Shown here: positions 5,912 to 13,147 of the stretch, one piece after another | Numbering within the stretch: position 1 is the stretch's first letter | Layout: each line of letters opens with the position of its first letter | Source: Fibrobacterota bacterium | GTDB lineage: Bacteria > Fibrobacterota > Chitinivibrionia > Chitinivibrionales > FEN-1185 | Length of the DNA stretch: 16,223 bases | NCBI GenBank assembly: GCA_003165595.1 | Contig: PLWQ01000021.1 | Location: 1 to 16,223, forward strand | Direction: 5' to 3' | Notes under the pieces: model-generated | Told to the model about the DNA's origin: nothing | Seen by the model: the letters and a program-made list of their open reading frames with translations, nothing else | Database searches by the model: none | Made by a program: the position numbers and the translations under genes

Positions 5912-8734
5912 CTATCGCACAACGAAGAACGGCCTCACGGCATCTTCTTTATTGTCAACTGTCAGGCGAACAAAGTACACGCCCGCTCCCATTTCCGAGC
6001 TGCCGGGAATGCGGGAAACGGTCCAGCCGGTCCCTCGCGCAGCCTGTTTCTGTTTGTAAATAACCCTGCCGGATGCGGACAATACGAGAAACGACACCGC
6101 GGCCGGTTTCGACAAGTAATACTTCATCGTCGTTCCGGCGATTTCGAACCCGTGCAATGCGGCGCTGCGCTGTTCGCTGACTCCTCCCGGAATCGCAATG
6201 GAAGAAGTCCCGGCCGACACCGGCACAACGGTGTATGAGGCCGTGCCGCTCTTGAGCCCGCTGGATGCGGCCGTTACCGTAACGGTTCCGGCGGTAAAGG
6301 TCGACCGCACCGCGATGTGACACATCCCGCCTTCCGCGGAAAGCTCCGGATCGAGCGGCGAATGATATCCTACCGGCTGGCCGTCCGTCACGAATGCGTC
6401 GGTGCCGCCGCGGTATTGGCAGGGGCCCGACACCGAGAACGTCACCGCATTGGTGGCGGTCGGGCACAGGTTGCCGCCTGCGTCAACGACTTTTGCAAGC
6501 AACGTCGCGCAATCCGTGCCGTTGGCAGTGATATTGAACACCGATCCGTCCGGTTTGGCAAGGTTGGGGTCAACGGTCAGGTCGATATGATCGGGGTTGC
6601 CTGCGGTGACCTTCTGGTCCGTGCACACCACTTTGCCGGTCGAATCGAGTCCTTCCGCAAGCAGCGTTCCCGCCGCCCAGGCCACGTTGTCCCACCAGCA
6701 CTCGCAGGGGAGCGTGGTGGACGTCTGGCTCCTGTCGTCTCCGGAAGTTCCGGAAGGCCCGTTGGGAACCTTGTCTCCGAGGCTGGTCCCGTTGAGCAGC
6801 AGGCGTACCGTGGGACAATTGCTGAATGCGTTTACCCGCACGGTGCCGCTCCGGTTCCAGTGATGCGCCAGAACCACGCCCGGCCTTTGCGAAAAGGGAA
6901 CCCATGCGACGCCATAGATTTTGTAAAGCAATTTGGGAAGACGGTTCGCGTCCATGATCGACGACCCGAACGATCGCGCCGTGCGGGCGTCTCCGAGGAA
7001 CGGACCCACCTCGCCCGGCGCTTCGCACAGATACCAGTGCGCAAGGCCGAAAGCCTTCGCCGCCACGGCATTTTTCCAATTTATCAGATAGGAGCCCGCG
7101 AACTGGAGTTCGTAGTCCCAGGCAAACCTTGACGCGCGGGCGGGACCGGCGTCCCACGCCTCGGCGCCGAAAGCCGGGAAATTCGTACACGCAGGATTCA
7201 GTTTCTCCCCGGCTTCGCAGCCGGCAGAAGAGCACTCGATGACGTCGGAGATGCCGGCCTTGCAGCCGTCAAGATACGACCGGTCGGCCTGCGGCCGTTG
7301 CATAATAGGGTCCCATTGCAGGGCAAGCGCCTTGAGGTTCCGCGACAGGCTGTCGACAATGCCTGCGTTGGTGACTTCCCACATGAGAATACTGGGGTGG
7401 TTGCGGTCGCGAACGATCATGTCGCGATGCAACTCCATCTTGAGGGTAATGACGTTCTGGTTGATGTTGCCTGACTGGAACGCGCCCTCGCCGTCGCCGC
7501 TGGGCTGGTCGACCATCACGCCAAACGCGTCGCATGCCTGGACAAACTCCAGCGCGCAGGTGGAATGCCCCGGCCGCCATTCCCTGCCGCCACAATCGGC
7601 CGTGAGCTTGACGTCCTTCCACAGAAGTTCGTCCGGGACCGCGGAGGCCAGCGCCGGATAATTGTACCTGCCCGACGCGCCCCACATGTAATGCATCCTG
7701 CCGTTCACATAGGGATAGTTCTTGTCCCAGGTGATCTTGTAGATTCCCAGCGGCGAGGTGAATACGTCGACGGTAGTTCCGTTGACCTTGACAATGTGGT
7801 ATACCTTGTGCATATAAGGGGTGCCGTACGGGCTGTTTGCAGGATACCACAGCTTTGGATTGGTGACGGTCCCGGTCTGGTCGAAGACCGTCGCCGAATT
7901 CGGAGCCACGGTCTGCGGCGTACTCACAAGCGACAATACGACATTATCCTGGGCATCGCAGACCTTGGTGGTGACAGTGACGGTCTGGGCCGCTGCATTG
8001 TCGTTCTGCACGTTGGTCATCAGCCGCACGGTGGCGGCGGCGTCCGAAACCGCTGTCGCGCCAACGCAGGTCCCCCAGTTCTTGACAACAGAATACACGT
8101 TCGCGGGCACGAAGGTTTTGTCGGTGATGTGCATCCATACCGGGCGGACGATGCCGCCGTCGGCCTGGCCAAAGCGGAACGCGCCGGAAATGGCCTCGAC
8201 ATACATGCCGGAGCCGTTGTTGCTCACCTTGACAGCAAGGACATTGTCCGCCCCGCCGAACTGGACGTTGGGCGTAAGGTCCACAACGAACGGGATGAAG
8301 CCGTTCACGTGCGTGCAGAGAGGATTGATGGCGCTGTTGCCCGGAATGAACGTGCCGTTGATATACACCGCGCACCCCGTGTTGACACCGCCGAACTCGA
8401 CCACGACCTTGCGGTTTGCGTATGCCGCATCGAGCGTGAAGTGCTTGCGGTACCAGACAATGCCGCCATATTGGTTGCCTCCGCCGCTAATCATGTTGGT
8501 GTAGGCTTCGTCCTCGTTAAAACAATGCGGAACGCCGACATCCTTCCACGACGCGTCGCTGGTCGCCGGAGCGCTGGCATTGAGCGCATCACCTTTGATG
8601 AATTTCCAGGGCGTTACTCCCATGTTGATCGTCACGCGGTTCGACGGTTCGGGTGTGTACACTTCGGCCCGGGCCGCAAACAGGACAAAAACTAAAGCCA
8701 TGCCAGTCGCCGCAAACTTTGCTTTGTTCAACAT
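5912..8734 (-). CDS. Secreted glycoside hydrolase family 2-like protein with T9SS sorting domain
   Basis: The ATG at 8734 is preferred because AGAGG lies seven bases upstream and the 940-residue product starts with a clean signal (MLNKAKFAATGMALVFVLFAARA). Domains: GH2 jelly-roll sugar-binding domain (about 35-205, with WKDVGVPHCF and WYRKHFTL), Ig-like sandwich (about 210-320), TIM barrel (about 330-640, with DRNHPSILMWEVTNAG), a DUF4982-like Ig module (about 640-720), another Ig-like domain (about 730-850) and a sorting domain ending GAGVYFVRLTV..FFVVR. Family members retain glycosides by a Glu nucleophile and Glu acid/base. The probable nucleophile is Glu525 in FPAFGAEAWD. The acid/base Glu of the usual 'N-E' is Ala457 here (codon at 7364-7366), with Glu453 three residues earlier. 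Activity is therefore uncertain: a binding protein or a subfamily with another acid is possible. Promoter at 8900-8928; hairpin and repeats follow the stop. Confidence 0.9.
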   Translation of the reverse strand: MLNKAKFAATGMALVFVLFAARAEVYTPEPSNRVTINMGVTPWKFIKGDALNASAPATSDASWKDVGVPHCFNEDEAYTNMISGGGNQYGGIVWYRKHFTLDAAYANRKVVVEFGGVNTGCAVYINGTFIPGNSAINPLCTHVNGFIPFVVDLTPNVQFGGADNVLAVKVSNNGSGMYVEAISGAFRFGQADGGIVRPVWMHITDKTFVPANVYSVVKNWGTCVGATAVSDAAATVRLMTNVQNDNAAAQTVTVTTKVCDAQDNVVLSLVSTPQTVAPNSATVFDQTGTVTNPKLWYPANSPYGTPYMHKVYHIVKVNGTTVDVFTSPLGIYKITWDKNYPYVNGRMHYMWGASGRYNYPALASAVPDELLWKDVKLTADCGGREWRPGHSTCALEFVQACDAFGVMVDQPSGDGEGAFQSGNINQNVITLKMELHRDMIVRDRNHPSILMWEVTNAGIVDSLSRNLKALALQWDPIMQRPQADRSYLDGCKAGISDVIECSSAGCEAGEKLNPACTNFPAFGAEAWDAGPARASRFAWDYELQFAGSYLINWKNAVAAKAFGLAHWYLCEAPGEVGPFLGDARTARSFGSSIMDANRLPKLLYKIYGVAWVPFSQRPGVVLAHHWNRSGTVRVNAFSNCPTVRLLLNGTSLGDKVPNGPSGTSGDDRSQTSTTLPCECWWDNVAWAAGTLLAEGLDSTGKVVCTDQKVTAGNPDHIDLTVDPNLAKPDGSVFNITANGTDCATLLAKVVDAGGNLCPTATNAVTFSVSGPCQYRGGTDAFVTDGQPVGYHSPLDPELSAEGGMCHIAVRSTFTAGTVTVTAASSGLKSGTASYTVVPVSAGTSSIAIPGGVSEQRSAALHGFEIAGTTMKYYLSKPAAVSFLVLSASGRVIYKQKQAARGTGWTVSRIPGSSEMGAGVYFVRLTVDNKEDAVRPFFVVR

Positions 8735-8893
8735 ACAATTACCTCTCCCCCCTTTTAGTGAATCGATTAACCGCAAAAAAAACATTCCGTTTCTTTCCAG
8801 ATTTCTCAGCCTTGCAAGGCGCGGCCCGGCAATCTAGATCAATTTCCGGTATGGCTCCCGGCTTTGGCCACCCCATTCCTGAGTCAAGGCTTA
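8735..8893 (-). other. Long 5' leader of the GH2-like gene
   Basis: About 160 bases separate the predicted transcription start from the ATG. They hold a perfect 12-bp palindrome GCCTTGCAAGGC (8809-8820), several CCGG-containing segments (8821-8860) that could pair, a run of eight A/T (8776-8783) and the purine-rich GGGGGGAGAGG ribosome binding site. I could not match it to a known riboswitch. Confidence 0.4.
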
Positions 8894-8899
8894 CTCCCT

Positions 8900-8928
8900 A
8901 ATATATAGTTTCCTGATGCTTTTTTCAA
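8900..8928 (-). promoter_or_regulatory. Sigma-70-like promoter of the GH2-like gene
   Basis: On the minus strand TTGAAA (8928-8923) is followed after exactly 17 bases by TATATT (8905-8900). Both hexamers match 5 of 6 consensus positions or nearly so. The next gene downstream is the GH2-like one at 8734. Confidence 0.65.
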
Positions 8929-9179
8929 CAGTTGCATGTTTTGAGGCATCGGCCCGAAGTTGAGGACGGTTGGATCTCCTGCCAGCGGGATGCAGCAATT
9001 CAGATTTTATCTGGGGATGATGGGCGTGGGGTGGGCATCCGGGGACGCATTTTTTCGCGGTTTCGACGCGAGGTTATCCGTAGCATGACCAGCCGGCTTT
9101 GCAAACTGGTTTGGTGTGCGGGCGCACTCCCCGCTGCCGTCACTGCGCTCCGCTACGTAAGGAATCCGAACACTGCGGT
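8929..9179. other. Intergenic stretch behind the BNR_4 gene, nothing recognised
   Basis: Between the BNR_4 stop and the GH2-like promoter I see no credible gene. A short GC-rich inverted repeat GTGCGGGCGCAC (about 9116-9127) has too tight a loop to be a convincing terminator. Confidence 0.35.
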
Positions 9180-10811
9180 TCAATTCATTATGTCGTTTGC
9201 GTGGTTTTCGAGTACCATCCGTACTACATCACCAGATGTCACCCTTTGTTGCGTGGTTCCGGAGTTCCCTGTTGTCAGTTCGACAAAATACGCTCCCGAG
9301 GCATGATGGATTTGCGAGAACGGTATGAACGCGGAACCGGCACGAGAAGTCCTCAACAGGGAGGTGAGGTTTTCCACCATTCTGCCGTCCAAAGTGAATA
9401 TCTTGAGCGACGATCGTGCAGGATCGGCACAATCGACCGATATGCCGGTCCTCGACAACCGGATGGGCCCCGCGTTCGTCTTTGCTGCTGGGGCACCCTT
9501 GTTTTTCGCGGCCACGGTTTCGTTGAACGGATACATCTTTACCGCCGTGTTGAATCCTCCGGCCCACCCTGTGTAGTCGCCATACATCCAGATAACGTCG
9601 AGCTTGCCGTTGGCCTTGTGCCCGATCGGAACGATTGGGCGGGTGTTTTTCTTCGCTGAGCCGCGCGTAATGGCCATGGAATCCCACGTGGTCCCGCCGT
9701 CTGAAGTTGTCCATTTGTCTATTTCATGCATCCCGTTTATCTGCCGCGACATATAGACATTGTTCGTGTTTTCGTGGTCGAGAGTAACGCCGCCGGCAAA
9801 CCCGTCTTCGCCACCCATGTCGGCGCCGCTGTTCACGAGCTGCTTCTTGAACCACGCGGTCCCTGTCCAGCGAAAGTAGTAATACAGATGGTTATTGGCG
9901 TCCTTGAATTGGTCGTAGACTACGACGGGATTTCCCGTCTTGTCGAGCGCGATGTCCCATGACGAGCCGTGGCTGTTGGCAAGCAGGGGATCCTGCATCG
10001 TGTCGATCTTTGTGTTCAGGATTGGCAGACTATCCACCGTTGCTATCAGTGCGCCGCTCGCCTGGTAAAACGCGCCCTTCTTGTATTTCATGTAATAACA
10101 AGGGCAGTACCCGGCGCGATGGCCCTTTTCGATTGCCATGTGGATCTCGTCTATTCCGTTTGAGCAGCAATTTACATATACCTTATCCAAATCCGGGTCG
10201 TCCGAGTTCGCATAGTATTGTTTTGTAGGCCGCCAGGTCTTTCCCCAATCGTCGCTGTAAGTAAAACACGGGTTTGTGTGCAAACTCCGGTAAAAAACAT
10301 ATAACCTTCCGCTATCGCCCTCCGCGCTCAACCACATGGGGTTTGGATAGCAATAGACAATACCGTTGCCGTCCGTGATACCGGTTTCCTGGGTAAATTG
10401 GGAAATGTCTTCGGGATTAGTGGAAACATAAAGGCTGATTGTGCCGCCGTCGTGGCCGGTAAAGAACACCATGAGTCTGCCGTCGGGCCGCATGAGAATG
10501 CTCGGATGGCAGTGGTCGTCCACCTGGTATCCAGTGCGTATGACTTTGGTGGCGGTATCGCCGGTTTCGTGGTTGTATGATCCCACCGAAATAGTGCCGT
10601 TATTGGATATCCACCCCATATAGGTTTTCTTGTATTTACCCTCATAATGAACCGCGACCGGGTTTCCATACCAGGTCCAGGCACCGTTCGAAGTGATCGA
10701 GGTGAAGTTAGCGCCTGCCTTGGGAATGGATTGGGCATTGGCCAGGAATGCAAACCCGGTTGTGGCAACAAGAAATACCGTGGTTCTTAAAATTGCTTTG
10801 GATGGCATCAT
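9180..10811 (-). CDS. Secreted BNR_4-type propeller protein with C-terminal sorting-like region
   Basis: Two adjacent ATGs at 10811 and 10808 follow AAGGA (10821-10817), at 5 and 8 bases; the in-frame extension up to 10976 has no signal-like start. Residues 1-26 are a signal peptide cut after ANA before Q. Residues about 40-430 look like the BNR_4 (PF15892) propeller: DDHCHPSILMRPDGRLMVFF at 98-117 matches the family's D-D-H-x-x-P-x-(I/L) hallmark, and Asp-boxes SDDWGKTW (186-193) and SDGGTTW (370-376) are visible. This fold occurs in sialidase-like proteins and in some propeller polysaccharide lyases where such a His is catalytic; whether this one is an enzyme is not shown. A sorting-like region follows (LKIFTLDGRMVENL, GAYFVELTTG), but it ends in an unusual acidic/amide tail (VLENHANDIMN) rather than a basic one. 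Its own promoter is at 10923-10951. Confidence 0.82.
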   Translation of the reverse strand: MMPSKAILRTTVFLVATTGFAFLANAQSIPKAGANFTSITSNGAWTWYGNPVAVHYEGKYKKTYMGWISNNGTISVGSYNHETGDTATKVIRTGYQVDDHCHPSILMRPDGRLMVFFTGHDGGTISLYVSTNPEDISQFTQETGITDGNGIVYCYPNPMWLSAEGDSGRLYVFYRSLHTNPCFTYSDDWGKTWRPTKQYYANSDDPDLDKVYVNCCSNGIDEIHMAIEKGHRAGYCPCYYMKYKKGAFYQASGALIATVDSLPILNTKIDTMQDPLLANSHGSSWDIALDKTGNPVVVYDQFKDANNHLYYYFRWTGTAWFKKQLVNSGADMGGEDGFAGGVTLDHENTNNVYMSRQINGMHEIDKWTTSDGGTTWDSMAITRGSAKKNTRPIVPIGHKANGKLDVIWMYGDYTGWAGGFNTAVKMYPFNETVAAKNKGAPAAKTNAGPIRLSRTGISVDCADPARSSLKIFTLDGRMVENLTSLLRTSRAGSAFIPFSQIHHASGAYFVELTTGNSGTTQQRVTSGDVVRMVLENHANDIMN

Positions 10812-10922
10812 TGATTTCCTTCTGGAATACCGGCAGGACGCACGTCGTCCCATGCGTTGGAGCACCTTCGGCCTCAGCGAAAGAATTCCTATTACCACCG
10901 TCATCGGCATTATCGCCCGCGA

Positions 10923-10951
10923 ATAATATAAGCGCGCCTCACGCGCGTAAA
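10923..10951 (-). promoter_or_regulatory. Candidate promoter of the BNR_4 gene
   Basis: On the minus strand TTTACG (10951-10946) is followed after 17 bases by TATTAT (10928-10923). The -10 matches 5 of 6 consensus positions, the -35 only 4, fitting an activated promoter. The spacer contains a GC-rich inverted repeat (GCGCG..CGCGC). The leader to the ATG at 10811 is about 105 bases. Confidence 0.5.
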
Positions 10952-10980
10952 CGGAATATGATGCCAATACAATCATTATC

Positions 10981-11000
10981 CGTTACATACGTATGTAACG
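10981..11000. promoter_or_regulatory. Perfect 20-bp palindrome, candidate operator
   Basis: CGTTACATACGTATGTAACG equals its own reverse complement over all 20 bases. Its centre is about 40 bases upstream of the proposed -35 of the BNR_4 gene, near -74 of the inferred start, which suits an activator or a dimeric regulator. It has no T-run and no loop, so it is not a terminator. The regulator is not in this window. Confidence 0.6.
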
Positions 11001-11231
11001 AACAAGTTGCTTTTGCACACAAATTTCAGGCGCGGCATATCCGCTGACGGCAGGAATGTGCTACGACAACATCCGGACCCGCGCGCATTCCAAAGCTTAT
11101 CTAGATGGCAAGAGATGGAGTCGTTTTGAACCGCCGAAACGGGTCTGCAGGAAAAGATAGCAGGACGAGATAATGAGGATGTTCATGAAAATACCAGATA
11201 AGCATTTCGATGTATCGGAAGATACCGGACC
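11001..11231. other. Rest of the gap between the IPT/BACON lipoprotein gene and the palindrome
   Basis: No gene is supported. A short minus-strand hairpin, GTATC-TTCC-GATAC (about 11211-11224), lies just past the lipoprotein stop and has no T-run, so it is a weak terminator candidate at best. Confidence 0.3.
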
Positions 11232-13061
11232 TTAATTCTTCGTTACCGTATACACGACCAGCGCACTCCCTCCGATGCAATTCCCGGCGCTTGTTGCAAC
11301 AATGGTTCCCGTCATCGTGAAAGACGTTCCGTTCCACGGCGTGCAGGTGATTGATAATCCGCTGCAGGTGCATTCTTCCTGCTGGCAGGCTGCCAGCCAT
11401 GGGCTCGTGACCGCGTTCATGCTGGTCACCAGAGCCTGGGCGAACGCGGACGTGTCGGCGTTTGTCAATGCAATAGACTGACCGCTGCTTGAGGATCCGT
11501 CCAATGTTATCACGACGCTCACCGTGTAGGCGCCGGTCGGCGCATTTGTGGGAAAACCCGTCGGCAGCGTGGTGGTACTCCCCTTTCTTCCAGTTTGGGT
11601 AATATCGAAACTCTTGCCGGCGATAAAGATTGACCCGGATCTCTGGCTGGTTGACGTATTCTCCTGAACCGAGAATCCCACGACGGCCGTTCCGCTGCCA
11701 GCGCCGTTCGTAACGCTTATCCAGTCGACATTATCAACTTCCGCGGTCCATGCGCACCCGCTTTCCGTGCTCACCGTCACGGCGCCGCTGCCGCCGATTG
11801 AATCAAAAGCCTGGCCTGAGGAAGACAATGCGTAGGTGCAGGCGCTTGCGGCCGGTTCGGCGTTGTCGAAAGCCTCCTTGACCGATTGCAGTCCGTCATA
11901 AATATCCTTCAGGCTGCCGGCGGTTTCGGAAAAAACGTTGGAGACAACAGCGCTCTTGATCGGATCAAGAACCACGTCCTCCGCCAGAGAAATCCCATTG
12001 TGCAGCGCTATGCAGGAAGCGGGGTCATTCACATTTTTCAATTGGGCCCCGATGGCAATCTGGATGCCTGCGGTCATTTCCTTGACATAGAGCAATGCCG
12101 CTCCGGGCAGGGCCATGGCCATTTCCGGGACTCCACCCAGGGCCATGAGTCCCAATGCGGCGCTTCCGATGCCGGCAACAATGTTAAACGCGTCGGGTAT
12201 GGCAAGAACCGAAGCGCTTGTCACGCAATTCGTGTAATTGTAGTAACGCGGGTCGGAGCTTCCGTTTTCCACCGCCGAACTCAGCAGGTAATCCGTGTAG
12301 TCATTCGCTTCCTGTTGACACATGGCCGCCTGCGCCTTGGCGCCGCCGGAAGTCTGCCCAGTGCCGGCATTACGCAGCGCCATGAACGTGCCCAGAATCA
12401 TCCGGTCGGTTTGCAAGAGATCCTTTGATCCTATCGCAAGATTGATTCCATTGATGCTGCCAAGCGAGAAGTCCGTGGAGCCAGCCACCACTCCCTGCAC
12501 CTGCAACGCAAGGGATTTGAGATTTGTCTGATTTGCCAAGATGGCTGTCTTCAATCCCTTGCCGGCCGTTGATGTGTCGGTAACCTTTGTCAGGAGCGTG
12601 TCGTAACAATCAATAAGGTTGTTGAGGAGATTAAGGGTTACGGAACCGGGTGATGCGACCGGCTGAGGCAGGTCCAGAATCTGAAAGCCCGCGATGCTGT
12701 TCGATTTTGATTCGTTTGATCCGGGGTTCCGAATCAATTGAAGGCTGACCGTACCCGGTCCGAATTTCTCGGTTCCTGCAATGACATAAGGAGGAACGGA
12801 AACGATCGCCGAATCCGGGCCGGATTTGAGTGCCTGAACATCGATCTGATACCCGGTACTGTCGAAAAACCGGACCTGTACCGTGCCCGATGACCCGAAT
12901 CCTGTTCCGGTAACCGTGATGAGCGATGCCGGCAAAGCGCCTTGGACACTGATCGAGGTGATCTTCGGTCCGGCGCCGGATGTACCGGGCGTGGTTGAAT
13001 GGGAACAGGTGAAAAGCACGGCGGCGGCAGCGAGGACGACTATTACCTGTAAATTTTTCAT
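11232..13061 (-). CDS. Lipoprotein with IPT/TIG and BACON domains
   Basis: The start ATG at 13061 follows GGGAG nine bases upstream. Residues 1-19 are a lipoprotein signal with lipobox LFTC, Cys19 being the likely lipidation site and Ser20 following. Residues 33-128 form an IPT/TIG immunoglobulin-like domain (ITSISVQGALPASLITVTGTGFGSSGTVQVRF). Residues 140-400 are mostly helical, with a Gly/Ala-rich hydrophobic stretch (about 283-330) that may be a buried or membrane-facing helix hairpin. Residues 407-491 form a BACON domain (CTYALSSSGQAF, SGCAWTAEVDNVDWISV, RSGSIFIAGKSFDITQTG). A Cys-rich tail (residues 549-563, CQQEECTCSGLSITC) likely carries disulfides. BACON domains are known from Bacteroidota carbohydrate-active and surface proteins. 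It lies 86 bases downstream of the 14926-13148 gene with no clear promoter between, so co-transcription is likely. The role is inferred to be surface glycan binding. Confidence 0.83.
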   Translation of the reverse strand: MKNLQVIVVLAAAAVLFTCSHSTTPGTSGAGPKITSISVQGALPASLITVTGTGFGSSGTVQVRFFDSTGYQIDVQALKSGPDSAIVSVPPYVIAGTEKFGPGTVSLQLIRNPGSNESKSNSIAGFQILDLPQPVASPGSVTLNLLNNLIDCYDTLLTKVTDTSTAGKGLKTAILANQTNLKSLALQVQGVVAGSTDFSLGSINGINLAIGSKDLLQTDRMILGTFMALRNAGTGQTSGGAKAQAAMCQQEANDYTDYLLSSAVENGSSDPRYYNYTNCVTSASVLAIPDAFNIVAGIGSAALGLMALGGVPEMAMALPGAALLYVKEMTAGIQIAIGAQLKNVNDPASCIALHNGISLAEDVVLDPIKSAVVSNVFSETAGSLKDIYDGLQSVKEAFDNAEPAASACTYALSSSGQAFDSIGGSGAVTVSTESGCAWTAEVDNVDWISVTNGAGSGTAVVGFSVQENTSTSQRSGSIFIAGKSFDITQTGRKGSTTTLPTGFPTNAPTGAYTVSVVITLDGSSSSGQSIALTNADTSAFAQALVTSMNAVTSPWLAACQQEECTCSGLSITCTPWNGTSFTMTGTIVATSAGNCIGGSALVVYTVTKN

Positions 13062-13147
13062 TACTCTTCACTCCCTGGTTGACGCGGCCGGAATACGGTA
13101 CTTTCGCAGGATCCAATCAAATACCGGTGAGTTCCGAACCTCGCCCC

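Noticed and set aside
5701-5922. 73-codon minus-strand frame over the GATTCACC repeats
   Set aside because: Its HRDTEDTEK and AKAPRTQRR peptide is the usual artefact of translating this intergenic repeat type.
6317-7132. 271-codon + strand frame opposite the GH2-like gene
   Set aside because: Same reasons: antisense to a well-supported enzyme, compositionally odd, no family signal.
7565-8695. 376-codon open frame on the + strand opposite the GH2-like gene
   Set aside because: It is antisense to a gene with clear domains, its product is rich in Arg, His, Val and Gly with no motif, and it has no good ribosome binding site. High GC content opens such frames.
8735-8895. Cyclic-di-GMP (GEMM) riboswitch in the GH2-like leader
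   Set aside because: The AAAGCC and CCGG words are suggestive, but the conserved ordered motifs and the two-helix layout could not be assembled.
8932-9306. 124-codon + strand frame in the gap behind the BNR_4 gene
   Set aside because: It overlaps the BNR_4 3' end and the GH2-like promoter, lacks a ribosome binding site and shows no motif.
11101-11400. 99-codon minus-strand frame overlapping the IPT/BACON lipoprotein end
   Set aside because: More than half lies inside the lipoprotein gene in another frame, with a His/Arg-rich product and no start signal.
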